Assembly: GCA_028280455.1 (NCBI GenBank) | Contig: JANQLT010000202.1 | Location: forward strand, 41,496 to 105,495 | DNA from: Kiloniellales bacterium | Lineage (GTDB): Bacteria > Pseudomonadota > Alphaproteobacteria > Kiloniellales > JAKSDN01 | Length of the DNA stretch: 64,000 bases | Direction of reading: 5' to 3' | In this document: piece by piece, positions 45,676 through 55,000 of the stretch | Numbering within the stretch: position 1 is the first letter of the stretch | Layout of the letters: each line of letters starts with the position of its first letter | The notes under the pieces: generated by a model | The model's input: only the letters and a program-made list of their open reading frames with translations | The model's database searches: none | What the model was told of the DNA's origin: nothing | Made by a program: the position numbers and the translations under genes

Positions 45676-46779
45676 ATGAAAATCACCAAGATCAGCGCCT
45701 ACCAGGTCGACCTGCCCCTCAAGGAGGGCCGCTATAGCTGGTCGAACGACAACGTCGTCGAGGTCTTCGATTCCACCGTCGTGGCCGTCGAGACCGACGC
45801 CGGGATCACCGGCTACGGCGAATGCTGCCCGCTCGGCCCGGCCTACCTGCCGGCCTACGCCGCGGGCGTGCGCGCCGGCCTGAAGCAGATCGGCCCGGCC
45901 CTGATCGGCCTCGACCCGCGGCAGATCGATGTCGTGAACGCCACCATGGACGCGGCCCTGCTCGGCCACCCCGCCGTCAAGGCGCCGCTCGACGTGGCCT
46001 GCTGGGACATCCTCGGCAAGGCGACCGGGCTGCCCGTGGCCGTGCTGCTCGGCGGCGTCCGGCAGGAGTCCGTCGGCCTCTACCGGGCCATCTCGCAAGA
46101 CAGCCCGGCGGCCATGGCCGACAAGGTCGCGGCCTACCGTGCCGAGGGCTATCGCAAGTTCCAGCTCAAGGTCGGCGGCGACGCGGACGAGGACATCGAC
46201 CGCATCCGCGCCTGCCGTGAACGGCTGCAGCCGGGCGACGTCCTGGTGGCCGACGCCAACACCGGCTGGACTCTGCACGAGGCGATGCGCGTGGTGCAGG
46301 CGGTGCGCGACCTCGACGTCTACATCGAGCAGCCCTGCCGGAGCTACCGCGAATGCCTCAGCATCCGCCGCCACACGCCGCTGCCCTTCGTGCTCGACGA
46401 GGTGGTCGACGGCATGGAGATGCTGCTGCAAGGGCTGGCCGACCAGGCCATGGACGTGATCAACCTGAAGATCGCCAAGGTCGGCGGCCTGACCCGCGCC
46501 CGGCAGATCCGCGACCTCTGCGTCGGCCAGGGCGTGGCCATGACCATCGAGGATAGCTGGGGCGGCGACATCGTCACCGCCGCCATCGCCCACCTGGCCG
46601 GCTCGACGCCCGAGGACTTCCTGTTCTCGGCGACCGACTTCAACAGCTACGTGACCAAGGACATCGCCGAGGGCGCGCCGAAGCGCGTCGAGGGCCGGAT
46701 GGCCGCCGCGGCGCGGCCCGGCCTCGGCATCGAGCCGATCGCGGAAGCGCTGGGCGCGCCCCAGGTCGAGATAGGCTGA
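45676..46779 (+). CDS. Enolase superfamily, likely cis-3-hydroxyproline dehydratase
   Basis: 367 residues. Enolase superfamily marks: [17 protein letters not shown] (catalytic Lys in LK), [12 protein letters not shown] (metal Asp), [10 protein letters not shown] (metal Glu), [11 protein letters not shown] (third Asp), and [13 protein letters not shown] (second catalytic Lys). This muconate-cycloisomerase-like subgroup includes cis-3-hydroxy-L-proline dehydratases and hydroxyproline-betaine epimerases. The next gene, overlapping by one base, is a proline-racemase relative, which supports the hydroxyproline role. Substrate is inferred from context. Confidence 0.85.
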   Translation: MKITKISAYQVDLPLKEGRYSWSNDNVVEVFDSTVVAVETDAGITGYGECCPLGPAYLPAYAAGVRAGLKQIGPALIGLDPRQIDVVNATMDAALLGHPAVKAPLDVACWDILGKATGLPVAVLLGGVRQESVGLYRAISQDSPAAMADKVAAYRAEGYRKFQLKVGGDADEDIDRIRACRERLQPGDVLVADANTGWTLHEAMRVVQAVRDLDVYIEQPCRSYRECLSIRRHTPLPFVLDEVVDGMEMLLQGLADQAMDVINLKIAKVGGLTRARQIRDLCVGQGVAMTIEDSWGGDIVTAAIAHLAGSTPEDFLFSATDFNSYVTKDIAEGAPKRVEGRMAAAARPGLGIEPIAEALGAPQVEIG

Positions 46780-47819
46780 TGCGCGCGAAGCGGCTCATCA
46801 CGGCGATCGACGCCCATGCGGAAGGCGAGGTCGGCCGCGTCATCACCGGCGGCGTCGTGCCGCCGCCCGGCGACACGGTCTACGAGCAGCAGCAGTGGCT
46901 GGAGCAGAACGACGACGGCCTGCGCAAGTTCCTGCTCTACGAGCCGCGCGGCGGCGCCTTCACCCACGCCAACCTGGTCGTGCCGCCGAAGCACGAGAAG
47001 GCCGACGCCGGCTTCATCATCATGGAGCCCGGCAACTACGTGCCCATGTCGGGCTCGAACTGCATCTGCACCGCGACCGTGCTGCTGGAGACCGGCATGC
47101 TGCCGATGCGCGAGCCGGAGACGCGGCTGACCTTGGAGACGCCAGGGGGCCTGGTCGAGGTCCTGGCGCGCTGCGAGGAGGGCCGCGTGAAGAGCGTCAC
47201 CTTGACCAACGTGCCGAGCTTCGCCGCCCACCTCGACGCGGAGATCGAGGTGCCGGGGCTCGGCCTGATGCGGGTCGACGTGGCCTACGGCGGCGCCTTC
47301 TTCGTGCTGGTCGAGGCGGCGCCCCTGGGTTTCGAGATCCGGCCGCCGGAGGCCCGCCGCCTGGTCGAGCTGGGCGAGGCCATCAAGGAAGCCGCCCGGG
47401 CGCAGCTCGCGGTCCGCCACCCCGAGATCGCGAGCCAGGACGAGATCGTCTTCACCGAGTTCACCTTGCCGATCGAGACCCGGGACGGCGAGCCGAGCGG
47501 CCGCAACACCGTGGTCATCTCGCCCGGCAAGCTCGACCGCTCGCCCTGCGGCACCGGCACCTCGGCGCGCCTCGCGGCCATGTTCGCCAAGGGCGAGATC
47601 GCCGAGGGCGAGGGCTTCGTCAGCCGCTCGATCATCGATTCCCGCTTCGACGGCCGGGTGGTCGCCGCCCGCAGCCTGAGCGACGGCACGACGGCGATCG
47701 ACACCACGATCGCCGGCCGCGCCTGGATCAGCGGCATCCACCAGTACGTCCTGGCCCCCGACGACCCCTGGCCGACCGGCTACACCCTCAGCGACACCTG
47801 GTATCGGGCACTGGACTGA
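46779..47819 (+). CDS. Proline racemase family, hydroxyproline epimerase/dehydratase
   Basis: 346 residues. The N-terminal active-site block reads VPMSGSNCICTAT, with Ser91 where most racemases have the first catalytic Cys (and Ser93 for the usual His); the second block keeps its Cys in RSPCGTGTSARLAAM. Paired residues decide the chemistry in this superfamily: Cys/Cys gives racemases, while Ser/Cys has been tied to 3- or 4-hydroxyproline 2-epimerases and Cys/Thr to trans-3-hydroxyproline dehydratase. This copy is closest to Ser/Cys. Start and enolase stop overlap by one base. Confidence 0.85.
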   Translation: MRAKRLITAIDAHAEGEVGRVITGGVVPPPGDTVYEQQQWLEQNDDGLRKFLLYEPRGGAFTHANLVVPPKHEKADAGFIIMEPGNYVPMSGSNCICTATVLLETGMLPMREPETRLTLETPGGLVEVLARCEEGRVKSVTLTNVPSFAAHLDAEIEVPGLGLMRVDVAYGGAFFVLVEAAPLGFEIRPPEARRLVELGEAIKEAARAQLAVRHPEIASQDEIVFTEFTLPIETRDGEPSGRNTVVISPGKLDRSPCGTGTSARLAAMFAKGEIAEGEGFVSRSIIDSRFDGRVVAARSLSDGTTAIDTTIAGRAWISGIHQYVLAPDDPWPTGYTLSDTWYRALD

Positions 47820-47848
47820 GAGCTTGCTGGAGAGAAAATCAAAAGGAA

Positions 47849-47943
47849 CACGGATGAACACGGATATCCACGGATGAACACGGATGGCAGCGTGTGAAGA
47901 CTCTCATCCCTGTCCATCCGTGGGACATCCGTGTTCATCCGTG
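47849..47943. repeat. CACGGATGAACACGGAT inverted repeat
   Basis: The 17-mer CACGGATGAACACGGAT (47849-47865) occurs again in part at 47869-47885 and is matched exactly, inverted, at 47927-47943; CACGGATGG (47879-47887) also pairs with CCATCCGTG (47914-47922). Flanks (AGAGAA and TTCTCT) extend the stem. The element can fold into one long hairpin between convergent genes and may end transcription both ways. Confidence 0.8.
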
Positions 47944-47978
47944 CAAGCTTTGGTTTGTTCTCTAGAAAACGGAATGAC

Positions 47979-49187
47979 TTAAGCGGCGGCGAAGACGTCC
48001 AGCTCTTCCTCGAGCAGGCGCAGCAGCAGGAAACGCTCGCGCACGGTCTCGCGGCCGGCGGCGCCGAGGCGTTCGCGCAGATCGGGGTCGCGCAGCAGCT
48101 CGACGATCCGCGCGGCGCAGGACTCGACGGTGTCGACCAGGAAGCCGTTCGTGCCGTCCTCGATCTGGTGGACGATGCCGCCGACCTTGCCGGCGATCAC
48201 CGCGCGGCCCTTCCAGAGCGCTTCCGTCACCGTCAGGCCGAAGCCTTCGCGGATCGACTTCTGCAGCACGATGTCGGCCGAGCTCTGCAGGGCGTTGACC
48301 AGGTCGGCATCGTCGCCGTCGGCCATGATGAAGGTGCGCTCGTCGCGGAAGCGCTCCATGTCGCCGAAGATCCGGGCGCCCTCGGGGTCGTCGTCGGCCA
48401 GGTTGCCGAGCATCACCAGCGTGTGCTCGACCTCCTTGCGCGCCAGGCGCGAGGCCTCGACGACGCCTTGCGGGTCCTTCCAGGGGTCGAAGCGCGAGAT
48501 CTGGGTGATGACCGGCAGGTCGGTCGGGATGCCGTAGCGCGCCAGGTGGCGGCGGCACTCCTCGGCCGGCATGGCCTGGTTCTTCGGCGTGAAGGGGTCG
48601 ATGGCCGGCAGGATGAAGCTGCTCGGCGGCTTGGCCGGCTGGCTGTAGGCGGGCAGCGAGAAGATGGTGTGGTCGTAGCGGTCGACCATCGGCGCCAGGC
48701 GCTCCCAGAGGCCGGCGTTGGTGTCGGTCAGGTCGAGATGGCAGCGCCAGACCCAGCGGCCTTGGCCGTTGCGGCCGTCGATCAGGTGCAGCGGCTGCGG
48801 GTCGTGCACCATGACGATCGCCGCCTCGTCGTCGACCACGCCGTCGTTGCGCGCCGCCCCGGACATGTAGAGGTGCCAGTCGTCGTCGCTGAGGCCGCCT
48901 TCGCCGCCCTGCAGCAGGTTGTGGATCTTCTTGGTGACCTCGAAGTAGTCGCCCTCGCCGGTGATGACGTCCCAGCGGGCATCGAGCCCGAGGCTATGGG
49001 CCAGCGGGATCAGCGACAGCAGGATCTCGGCGACGCCGCCGCCGTGCTTGGTGGCGTTGATGTGCTGCAGGCGCTTGCCGGCCAGCCGGGCGGCCTTGGC
49101 CTTGACCCGCTCGACCACGGCGGCGCCGACCAGCGGCTCATAGCGGTCCACCGCGGAGACCTCCGCGCCGCGCTCTCCGTCACTCAT
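47979..49187 (-). CDS. Trehalose-synthase-like glycosyltransferase (TreT type)
   Basis: 402 residues, family GT4. The N-terminal block INATKHGGGVAEILLSLIPL with DARWDVI is characteristic of trehalose glycosyltransferring synthases, and the C-terminal donor site is REGFGLTVTEALWKGRAVIA (E-x7-E). It would join glucose from a nucleotide sugar to glucose. The start ATG at 49187 has GAGGGGAA before it; the longer frame lacks support. Confidence 0.82.
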   Translation of the reverse strand: MSDGERGAEVSAVDRYEPLVGAAVVERVKAKAARLAGKRLQHINATKHGGGVAEILLSLIPLAHSLGLDARWDVITGEGDYFEVTKKIHNLLQGGEGGLSDDDWHLYMSGAARNDGVVDDEAAIVMVHDPQPLHLIDGRNGQGRWVWRCHLDLTDTNAGLWERLAPMVDRYDHTIFSLPAYSQPAKPPSSFILPAIDPFTPKNQAMPAEECRRHLARYGIPTDLPVITQISRFDPWKDPQGVVEASRLARKEVEHTLVMLGNLADDDPEGARIFGDMERFRDERTFIMADGDDADLVNALQSSADIVLQKSIREGFGLTVTEALWKGRAVIAGKVGGIVHQIEDGTNGFLVDTVESCAARIVELLRDPDLRERLGAAGRETVRERFLLLRLLEEELDVFAAA

Positions 49188-49322
49188 GCCGGATTTCCCC
49201 TCATTGGCTGCGAATGGCACAGTCGGGCGACTCCTAAGTACCTTTGGTGGCGCGCAAATGGAAGTGGTGGCATCCCGGCCGGCCCTTGCGCCGCCCCTGC
49301 GGTCTTTCTAGCCTCGCCGGCC

Positions 49323-50459
49323 ATGGGGCTGACGGAAGACCAGAGGCTGATCCGCGACAGCGCGCGGGCCTTCGCGCAGGAGCGCCTGGCGCCCGGTGCC
49401 GCCGCGCGCGACCGCGAGAAGACCTTCCCGCATGACGAGATCGCGGCCATGGGCGCGCACGGCCTGCTCGGCATGCTGGTGCCGGAGGCCTGGGGCGGCG
49501 CCGACGCCGGCTTCCTGGCCTATGCGCTGGCCATGGAGGAGGTCGCGGCCGCCGACGGCTCCTGCGCCGGCATCATGTCGATCCAGAACGGGCTGGTCTG
49601 CCGCAACCTGGTCATGCACGGCAGCGAGGCCCAGAAGCGGCGCTGGCTGGCCGACTGCGCGGCGGGGCGGGCCATCGGCGCCTTCGCGCTGACCGAGGCC
49701 GAGGCCGGCTCCGACGCGGCGGCGATCCGCAGCAGCGCGCGGCGCGAGGGCGACGACTACGTGATCGACGGTGCCAAGGCCTTCATCACCAACGCCAGCG
49801 TCGCCCGGCTCGCCATCGTCTTCGCCAAGACAGACCCCGAGGCCGGCCGGCGCGGGATCTCCGCCTTTCTCGTGCCGACCGACAGCCCCGGCTTCGCGGT
49901 CGTGCGGATCGAGAGCAAGCTCGGGCAGCATGCCTCGGACACCTGCCAGCTCGCCTTCGATTCGCTGCGCGTGCCGGCCGAGGCGCGGCTCGGCGCCGAA
50001 GGCGAGGGCTACAGGATCGCCCTCTCGGCGCTGGAAGGCGGGCGCATCGCCATCGCCGCCCAGGCCGTCGGGCTGGCCCGCGCCGCCTACGAGGCGGCTC
50101 TGAACTACGCGCGCGAGCGGCAGAGCTTCGGCCGGGCGATCGTCGAGCACCAGGCCGTGGCCTTCCGCCTCGCCGACATGGCGACCCGCCTGCAGGCCGC
50201 GCGGCTCCTGGTGCACCACGCCGCGGCCATGAAGGACGCCGGGCAGCCCTGCCTGAAGGAGGCCTCCATGGCCAAGCTGGAGGCCAGCGAGATGGCCGAG
50301 CAGGTCTGCTCCGACGCCCTGCAGATCCACGGCGGCTACGGCTATCTCGAGGACTTCCCGCTGTCCCGCTACCTGCGCGACGTCCGGGTCTGCCAGATCT
50401 ACGAGGGCACGAGCGACATCCAGCGGCTGCTGATCGCCCGGGAGATCGCCCGTGACTGA
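49323..50459 (+). CDS. Acyl-CoA dehydrogenase
   Basis: 378 residues. Family marks: AFALTEAEAGSDAAAIRSSA (FAD/substrate), ALEGGRIAIAAQAVGLARAA, QSFGRAIVEHQAVAFRLADM and the late QIHGGYGYLEDFPLSRYLRD, then VCQIYEGTSDIQRLLIARE with the catalytic Glu. Oxidises an acyl-CoA to the enoyl form. The stop overlaps the GTG start of the ligase gene, so a coupled operon follows. Confidence 0.9.
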   Translation: MGLTEDQRLIRDSARAFAQERLAPGAAARDREKTFPHDEIAAMGAHGLLGMLVPEAWGGADAGFLAYALAMEEVAAADGSCAGIMSIQNGLVCRNLVMHGSEAQKRRWLADCAAGRAIGAFALTEAEAGSDAAAIRSSARREGDDYVIDGAKAFITNASVARLAIVFAKTDPEAGRRGISAFLVPTDSPGFAVVRIESKLGQHASDTCQLAFDSLRVPAEARLGAEGEGYRIALSALEGGRIAIAAQAVGLARAAYEAALNYARERQSFGRAIVEHQAVAFRLADMATRLQAARLLVHHAAAMKDAGQPCLKEASMAKLEASEMAEQVCSDALQIHGGYGYLEDFPLSRYLRDVRVCQIYEGTSDIQRLLIAREIARD

Positions 50460-52041
50460 AGCCTTGGCGCTGCCCTTCGCGACGCCCTGGGAAGCCCTGG
50501 TCGCGCAAGCCGAGCGGCAGCCCGAGGCCGAAGCGCTGGCGTTTCCGCAGAGCGGCGGCCGGCGGAGCTTCGGCGCGTGGCACCGCGAGTCCCTGGGCCT
50601 GGCGCGGGCCCTGCTGGCGCGCGGCATCGCGCCGGGCGACCGCGTGGCGCTGCTGGCCGAGAACCGCGTCGAGTGGCCCCTGGTGCAACTCGCCGTGGTC
50701 GCCATGGGCGGCGTCCTGGTGCCGCTCAACACGCACTACAAGGCGGAGGAGCTGGCCCACGCGCTGACCCACTCCGGCAGCCGCGCCCTGTTCCTCTCGC
50801 CGCGCTTCCGCAGCAACGACTATCTCGCGATGCTGCAGGGCCTGCGCGGCACGCTGCCCGGCCTGGAGACCGTCATGCTGTTCGACGGCGAGGCGCCCGG
50901 CTGCCTCTCCTACGCGGCCCTTTGCGAAGAGGGCGGGGACCTCACCGGCGCCTTGCCGGCGCTCGATCCGCTGGCCGCCGGCTCGCTGCAGTACAGCTCG
51001 GGCACGACGGGCCGGCCGAAGGGCGCCCTGCTCAGCCACCGGGGCATGCTGACCGTCGGCTGCGGCACGGCCGGCCGCCTCGGCCTCGGGGCCGGCGACC
51101 GCTGGACCTCGATGATCCCGCTGTTCCACTGCGCCGGCTGCATCATGAACCTGCTCGGCTGCCTGCAGGCCGGCGCCTGCTACGTCGGCGTCGCCGGCTT
51201 CGACCCGGCGGGGCTGTTCGAGATCCTGGAGTCCGAGCGCTGCACCCACCTGAGCGGCGTGCCGACCGCCTACCTGGCGATGCTGCAACACCTGGAAGGG
51301 GCCAGCTACGACCTCGGCGCGCTGCGCGCCGGCACCTGCGGCGGCGCCGACTGCAACCCAGAGGTGCTGGAGGCCTGCGCCGAGGCCTTCCCGATCCCCG
51401 GCCTCTGCCAGGTCTACGGCCTGACCGAGTCCTGCACCCTGATCGCCGCCTCGGCGGCCGGGGAGCCGCAGCGCCGCCGCTCGGCCGGCCTGCCGCTGCC
51501 GGGCGTCGAGGCGCGGATCACCGACCCGCTCGAGGGCGGGGTCCTGCCGGCCGGCGAGATCGGTCAGATCGAGGCGCGCGGGCCCAACGTTATGCTCGGC
51601 TATCACGAGGCGCCCGAGGCGAGCGCCGAGGCGCTCGACGCCGAGGGCTGGCTCAAGACCGGCGACCTCGGCTGCCTGGACGCCGAGGGGCGGCTGGTGA
51701 TCGCCGGCGGCCGGCTCAAGGACATGATCATCCGCGGCGGCGAGAACATCTACCCGGCGGAGATCGAGACGCTGCTGCTCGGCCATCCCGCCGTCGCCGA
51801 GGCCGCGGTCTTCGGCCTGCCGGACGCCTACTACGGCGAGGTCGTGGCCGCCGCCTTGCGGCTTGCCGAGGATTGCGACGCCGACGTCTTGCAGCGCCAC
51901 TGCGCCGCGCAGCTTGCGCGCTTCAAGGTGCCGCAGCGCTTCTTCCGGGTGGCGGGCTTCCCGATGACCTCGAGCGGCAAGATCCGCAAGGTCGAGCTGC
52001 GCGAGATGGCCGCCGAGGAGGCCTTGGAGGTCCTGCCGTGA
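50452..52041 (+). CDS. AMP-forming acyl-CoA synthetase
   Basis: 529 residues of the ANL family. Motifs: LQYSSGTTGRPKGALLSHRG (P-loop-like A3), QVYGLTESCTL (A5), LKTGDLGCLDAEGRLVIAGG (A7/A8) and MTSSGKIRKVELRE with the catalytic Lys (A10). It activates a carboxylic acid to its CoA thioester. GTG start at 50452 overlaps the dehydrogenase end by eight bases. It likely supplies the substrate of that dehydrogenase. Confidence 0.9.
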   Translation: MTEALALPFATPWEALVAQAERQPEAEALAFPQSGGRRSFGAWHRESLGLARALLARGIAPGDRVALLAENRVEWPLVQLAVVAMGGVLVPLNTHYKAEELAHALTHSGSRALFLSPRFRSNDYLAMLQGLRGTLPGLETVMLFDGEAPGCLSYAALCEEGGDLTGALPALDPLAAGSLQYSSGTTGRPKGALLSHRGMLTVGCGTAGRLGLGAGDRWTSMIPLFHCAGCIMNLLGCLQAGACYVGVAGFDPAGLFEILESERCTHLSGVPTAYLAMLQHLEGASYDLGALRAGTCGGADCNPEVLEACAEAFPIPGLCQVYGLTESCTLIAASAAGEPQRRRSAGLPLPGVEARITDPLEGGVLPAGEIGQIEARGPNVMLGYHEAPEASAEALDAEGWLKTGDLGCLDAEGRLVIAGGRLKDMIIRGGENIYPAEIETLLLGHPAVAEAAVFGLPDAYYGEVVAAALRLAEDCDADVLQRHCAAQLARFKVPQRFFRVAGFPMTSSGKIRKVELREMAAEEALEVLP

Positions 52042-53081
52042 AGCCGCTGTTGCCCGGCACCCGCGCGCAGTGGCAGGTCGTGCCGGACGAGAGCCACACG
52101 GCGGCCAAGCTCGGCAACGAGGGCATCGAGGTGGTCGCCAGCCCCTTCCTGATCGGCTTCCTCGAGCAGACCTGTCACGTGCTGACCGAGCCGCACTACG
52201 AGCCGGGCGAGCGCAGCGTCGGCGTCGGCTTCGAGCTGCGCCACCTGGCGGCGGCCTCGATCGGCCGGCCCGTCGACTGCACGGCCGAGCTGGTCGGCCA
52301 GGAGGGCCGCCGCCTGCGCTTCGCCGTCGAGGCCCGGCAGGACGGCCGCAGCGTCATGACCGGCCACCACGAGCGCCACCTGATCGACCGGGCGCGCTTC
52401 GGCAAGGCCAAGCCCGCGGACGGCCCCGCGCCGGCGCCTGTGCGGAAGAAGGCGGAGCCACCGCCGCTGACCTTCTGGTTCGACGTGCACAGCCCCTTCT
52501 GCTACCTGGCCTCCCTGCGCATCGGCGACCTGGCGCGGCGCTACGGGGCGCCGCTGACCTGGCGGCCGATCTCCCTGCCGCGGCTGATCGAGGCGATCGG
52601 CGGCCGCCAGCTCCTGAACGAGAACCGGGCCTTCGTCGACTGGCTCTACAAGGACATCGACGACTGGGCGGCCCTGGCCGGCGTCGCGCTCCGCTACCAC
52701 CCCGACTTCCCCCTGCGCAACGGCCGCGCCCTGCGCGTCTGCGCCTATGCGGTTTCCGAAGGCAAGGCCGAGCCGGTGGCCCGCCGCCTGCTGCGCGCCT
52801 ACTGGAGCGAGACCGGCGACATCACCGACCCCGCCAAGCTCGGCGCCTGGGCCGCCGAAGCCGGCCTCGATGCCGAAGCGGCCACCGCGGCCGCGACTGA
52901 CGGGCGCTGGAAAGCCGAGATCGCCGCCAACACCCGAGCCGCCATCGAGGCGCGCGTGTTCGGCGTGCCGACGGTGGAGGCCGCCGGCAAGCTGTTCTTC
53001 GGGAATGACCGGCTGGATTTGCTGGAGCGGTGGTTGAGTCGGGGGACGATAGCCGCGGCGGCAAAGGCGGCAAACTCCTAG
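52038..53081 (+). CDS. FlK-like thioesterase fused to DSBA/HCCA-isomerase domain
   Basis: 347 residues with two domains. Residues about 8-125 resemble the hot-dog fold of fluoroacetyl-CoA-specific thioesterase: VASPFLIGFLEQTCHVLTEP, then FELRHLAAASIGRPVDC and MTGHHERHLI. A lysine/proline-rich linker (126-143) leads to a DSBA/2-hydroxychromene-2-carboxylate isomerase domain: FWFDVHSPFCYLASLRI, YHPDFPLRNGRALRVC and VFGVPTVEAAGKLFFGNDRL. It lacks CxxC, so it is an isomerase-like (GST-kappa) member. GTG start 52038 overlaps the ligase stop. Two domains of this sort in one chain are unusual. Confidence 0.82.
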   Translation: MKPLLPGTRAQWQVVPDESHTAAKLGNEGIEVVASPFLIGFLEQTCHVLTEPHYEPGERSVGVGFELRHLAAASIGRPVDCTAELVGQEGRRLRFAVEARQDGRSVMTGHHERHLIDRARFGKAKPADGPAPAPVRKKAEPPPLTFWFDVHSPFCYLASLRIGDLARRYGAPLTWRPISLPRLIEAIGGRQLLNENRAFVDWLYKDIDDWAALAGVALRYHPDFPLRNGRALRVCAYAVSEGKAEPVARRLLRAYWSETGDITDPAKLGAWAAEAGLDAEAATAAATDGRWKAEIAANTRAAIEARVFGVPTVEAAGKLFFGNDRLDLLERWLSRGTIAAAAKAANS

Positions 53082-53097
53082 AGCTGTGGCGGACTAG

Positions 53098-53285
53098 GTG
53101 GTATCGCAAGCCGATTGCCAGAGGCAAACGAACCGCCCCCTCACCCGGCTCCGGCTAAGCTCAGCCTTCGGCTTCGCTAAGCCTCCACGCCCTCTCCCCC
53201 GACGGGGGAGAGGGATGCGCAGGCTTGGCGAGGCGGAGCCGAGCTTAGCCGGAGCTGGGTGAGGGGGCGGTTCGTTTCGATGTCG
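53098..53285. repeat. Long palindromic intergenic repeat, copy C
   Basis: The most complete copy, one palindrome of about 150 bases with the central hairpin CCCTCTCCCCCGACGGGGGAGAGGG core near 53190-53214 and arms GAACCGCCCCCTCACCC... and ...GGGTGAGGGGGCGGTTC. The 5' flank (GGTGGTATCGC..., TTGCCAGAGGCAAACGAACC) is shared with copy D, so the unit is longer than the palindrome. Between convergent genes. Confidence 0.88.
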
Positions 53286-53338
53286 ATAGCTGCCGTGACG
53301 AGCAGGCCTGAGCCGATTCCGCGCAAGCAGGGAATGCT

Positions 53339-55000
53339 CTAGCGACCTTCGCGGTAGTCCTTGATCCGCGCGAGCAGGCCTTCGGTCGAGGCGTCGTGGC
53401 GCGACTCGCGGGGGCCGCTGGCAAGATCCGGCTGGATCTCGGCGGCGAGCTGCTTGCCGAGCTCGACGCCCCACTGGTCGAAGGAATTGAGGTTCCAGAG
53501 CACGCCCTGGCAGAAGATCTTGTGCTCGTAGAGCGCGATGAGCTGGCCGAGCCGGCGCGGCGTCAGGGCGTCGAGCAGGATCGTCGTGCTCGGCCGGTTG
53601 CCGGGGAAGACCTTGTGCGGCAGCAGCTTGGCGACGGCCGCCTCGTCGAGGCCGGCGGCTTCCAGCTCGGCCTGCGCCTCGGCCGCCGACTTGCCGCGCA
53701 TCAGCGCCGCGCTCTGCGCCAGCGCGTTGGCCAACAGCGCATCTTCGCGCGTGTCGTCGCGCGTCTCGTCGCCGGGCTCGCCGCGGGCGACGGCGATGAA
53801 GTCGACCGGCACCAGCGGCGTGCCTTGATGCAGGAGCTGGAAGACCGCGTGCTGGGCGTTGGTGCCGGGCTCGCCCCAGAGGATCGGGCTGGTCGGCACC
53901 GGCACCGGCCGGCCGTCGCGGTCGACCGCCTTGCCGTTGCTCTCCATCTCGGCCTGCTGCAGGTAGGCGGGCAGGCGGTGCAGCGCCTGGCTGTAGGGCA
54001 CCACCGCGTGGCTCTGGGCGCCGAAGAAGTCGCTGTACCAGAGGCCGAGGAGCGCCAAGGTCAGCGGCTGGTTGGCCTCATGAGGCGCGGTCAGGAAGTG
54101 CTCGTCCATGGCGCGGGCGCCGGCCAGCAGCTCCTCGAAGGCCTCGAAGCCGAGGGCCAGGGCGATCGGCAGGCCGACGGTCGACCAGAGCGAGAAGCGG
54201 CCGCCGACCCAGTCCCACATGTCGAAGCAGGCCGAGACGCCGAAGTCCCGGGCCCGCGCGCCATTGGCGGTGACGGCGACGATATGTTCGGCGCTGGCCT
54301 GGTCGTTGGGCAGACCGGCGCGCAGCCAACGCCGGGCCGCTTCCGCGTTGAGCCGCGTCTCCTGCGTGGTGAAGGACTTCGAGACGACGATGAACAGCGT
54401 GCTGGCCGGCGTCAGGCCTTCGAGCGCGCGGTTCAGGTGGGCCGGGTCGACGTTCGAGACGAAGCGCACGCGCGGCGAGGGCCGCGCCTGATGGCGCAGC
54501 GCTTCGGTGACCATCAGCGGGCCGAGATCCGATCCGCCGATGCCGATGTTGACCACGTCGGTGATCGGCAGGCCCGTGGCGCCGCGCCGGTCGCCGCGAT
54601 GGAAGGACTCGCTGAAGGACCGCATCCGCTCGAGCGCGGTGGAGACCTTGGGAATGACGTCCTCGCCGTCGACGGCGATCGAGGCCGCGGCCGGCGCGCG
54701 CAGGGCCACGTGCAGGACCGCGCGGTCCTCGGTGACGTTGATCCGCTCGCCGGCGAAGAGCCTGCCGCGCCAGCCCGCGACGTCGGCTTGCGCGGCCAGG
54801 GCGTGGAGCAAGGCCATGGTCTCGGCGGTCACGCGGTTCTTGGAGAAGTCGAGCAGCAGGCCGTCGGCCTCGATCGAGAAGCGCGCGAAGCGCTCCGGGT
54901 CCTGCTCGAAGAGATCGCGCAGCTTGGCCTCGGCGATCTCGGCGTGGTGGGCCTGCAGGGCCAGCCAGGCCGGCGTCTGCGAGAGCTTGTCGTGACTCAT
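53339..55000 (-). CDS. pgi: Glucose-6-phosphate isomerase
   Basis: 553 residues, the normal length. Signatures: NIGIGGSDLGPLMVTEALRH, VSKSFTTQETRLNAEAARRW, FSLWSTVGLPIALALGFEAF, and the catalytic region with GTPLVPVDFIA and WNLNSFDQWGVELGKQLA. Interconverts glucose-6-P and fructose-6-P. The ATG overlaps the stop of the ROK kinase gene (ATGA), so phosphorylation and isomerisation are coupled in one operon. Confidence 0.95.
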   Translation of the reverse strand: MSHDKLSQTPAWLALQAHHAEIAEAKLRDLFEQDPERFARFSIEADGLLLDFSKNRVTAETMALLHALAAQADVAGWRGRLFAGERINVTEDRAVLHVALRAPAAASIAVDGEDVIPKVSTALERMRSFSESFHRGDRRGATGLPITDVVNIGIGGSDLGPLMVTEALRHQARPSPRVRFVSNVDPAHLNRALEGLTPASTLFIVVSKSFTTQETRLNAEAARRWLRAGLPNDQASAEHIVAVTANGARARDFGVSACFDMWDWVGGRFSLWSTVGLPIALALGFEAFEELLAGARAMDEHFLTAPHEANQPLTLALLGLWYSDFFGAQSHAVVPYSQALHRLPAYLQQAEMESNGKAVDRDGRPVPVPTSPILWGEPGTNAQHAVFQLLHQGTPLVPVDFIAVARGEPGDETRDDTREDALLANALAQSAALMRGKSAAEAQAELEAAGLDEAAVAKLLPHKVFPGNRPSTTILLDALTPRRLGQLIALYEHKIFCQGVLWNLNSFDQWGVELGKQLAAEIQPDLASGPRESRHDASTEGLLARIKDYREGR

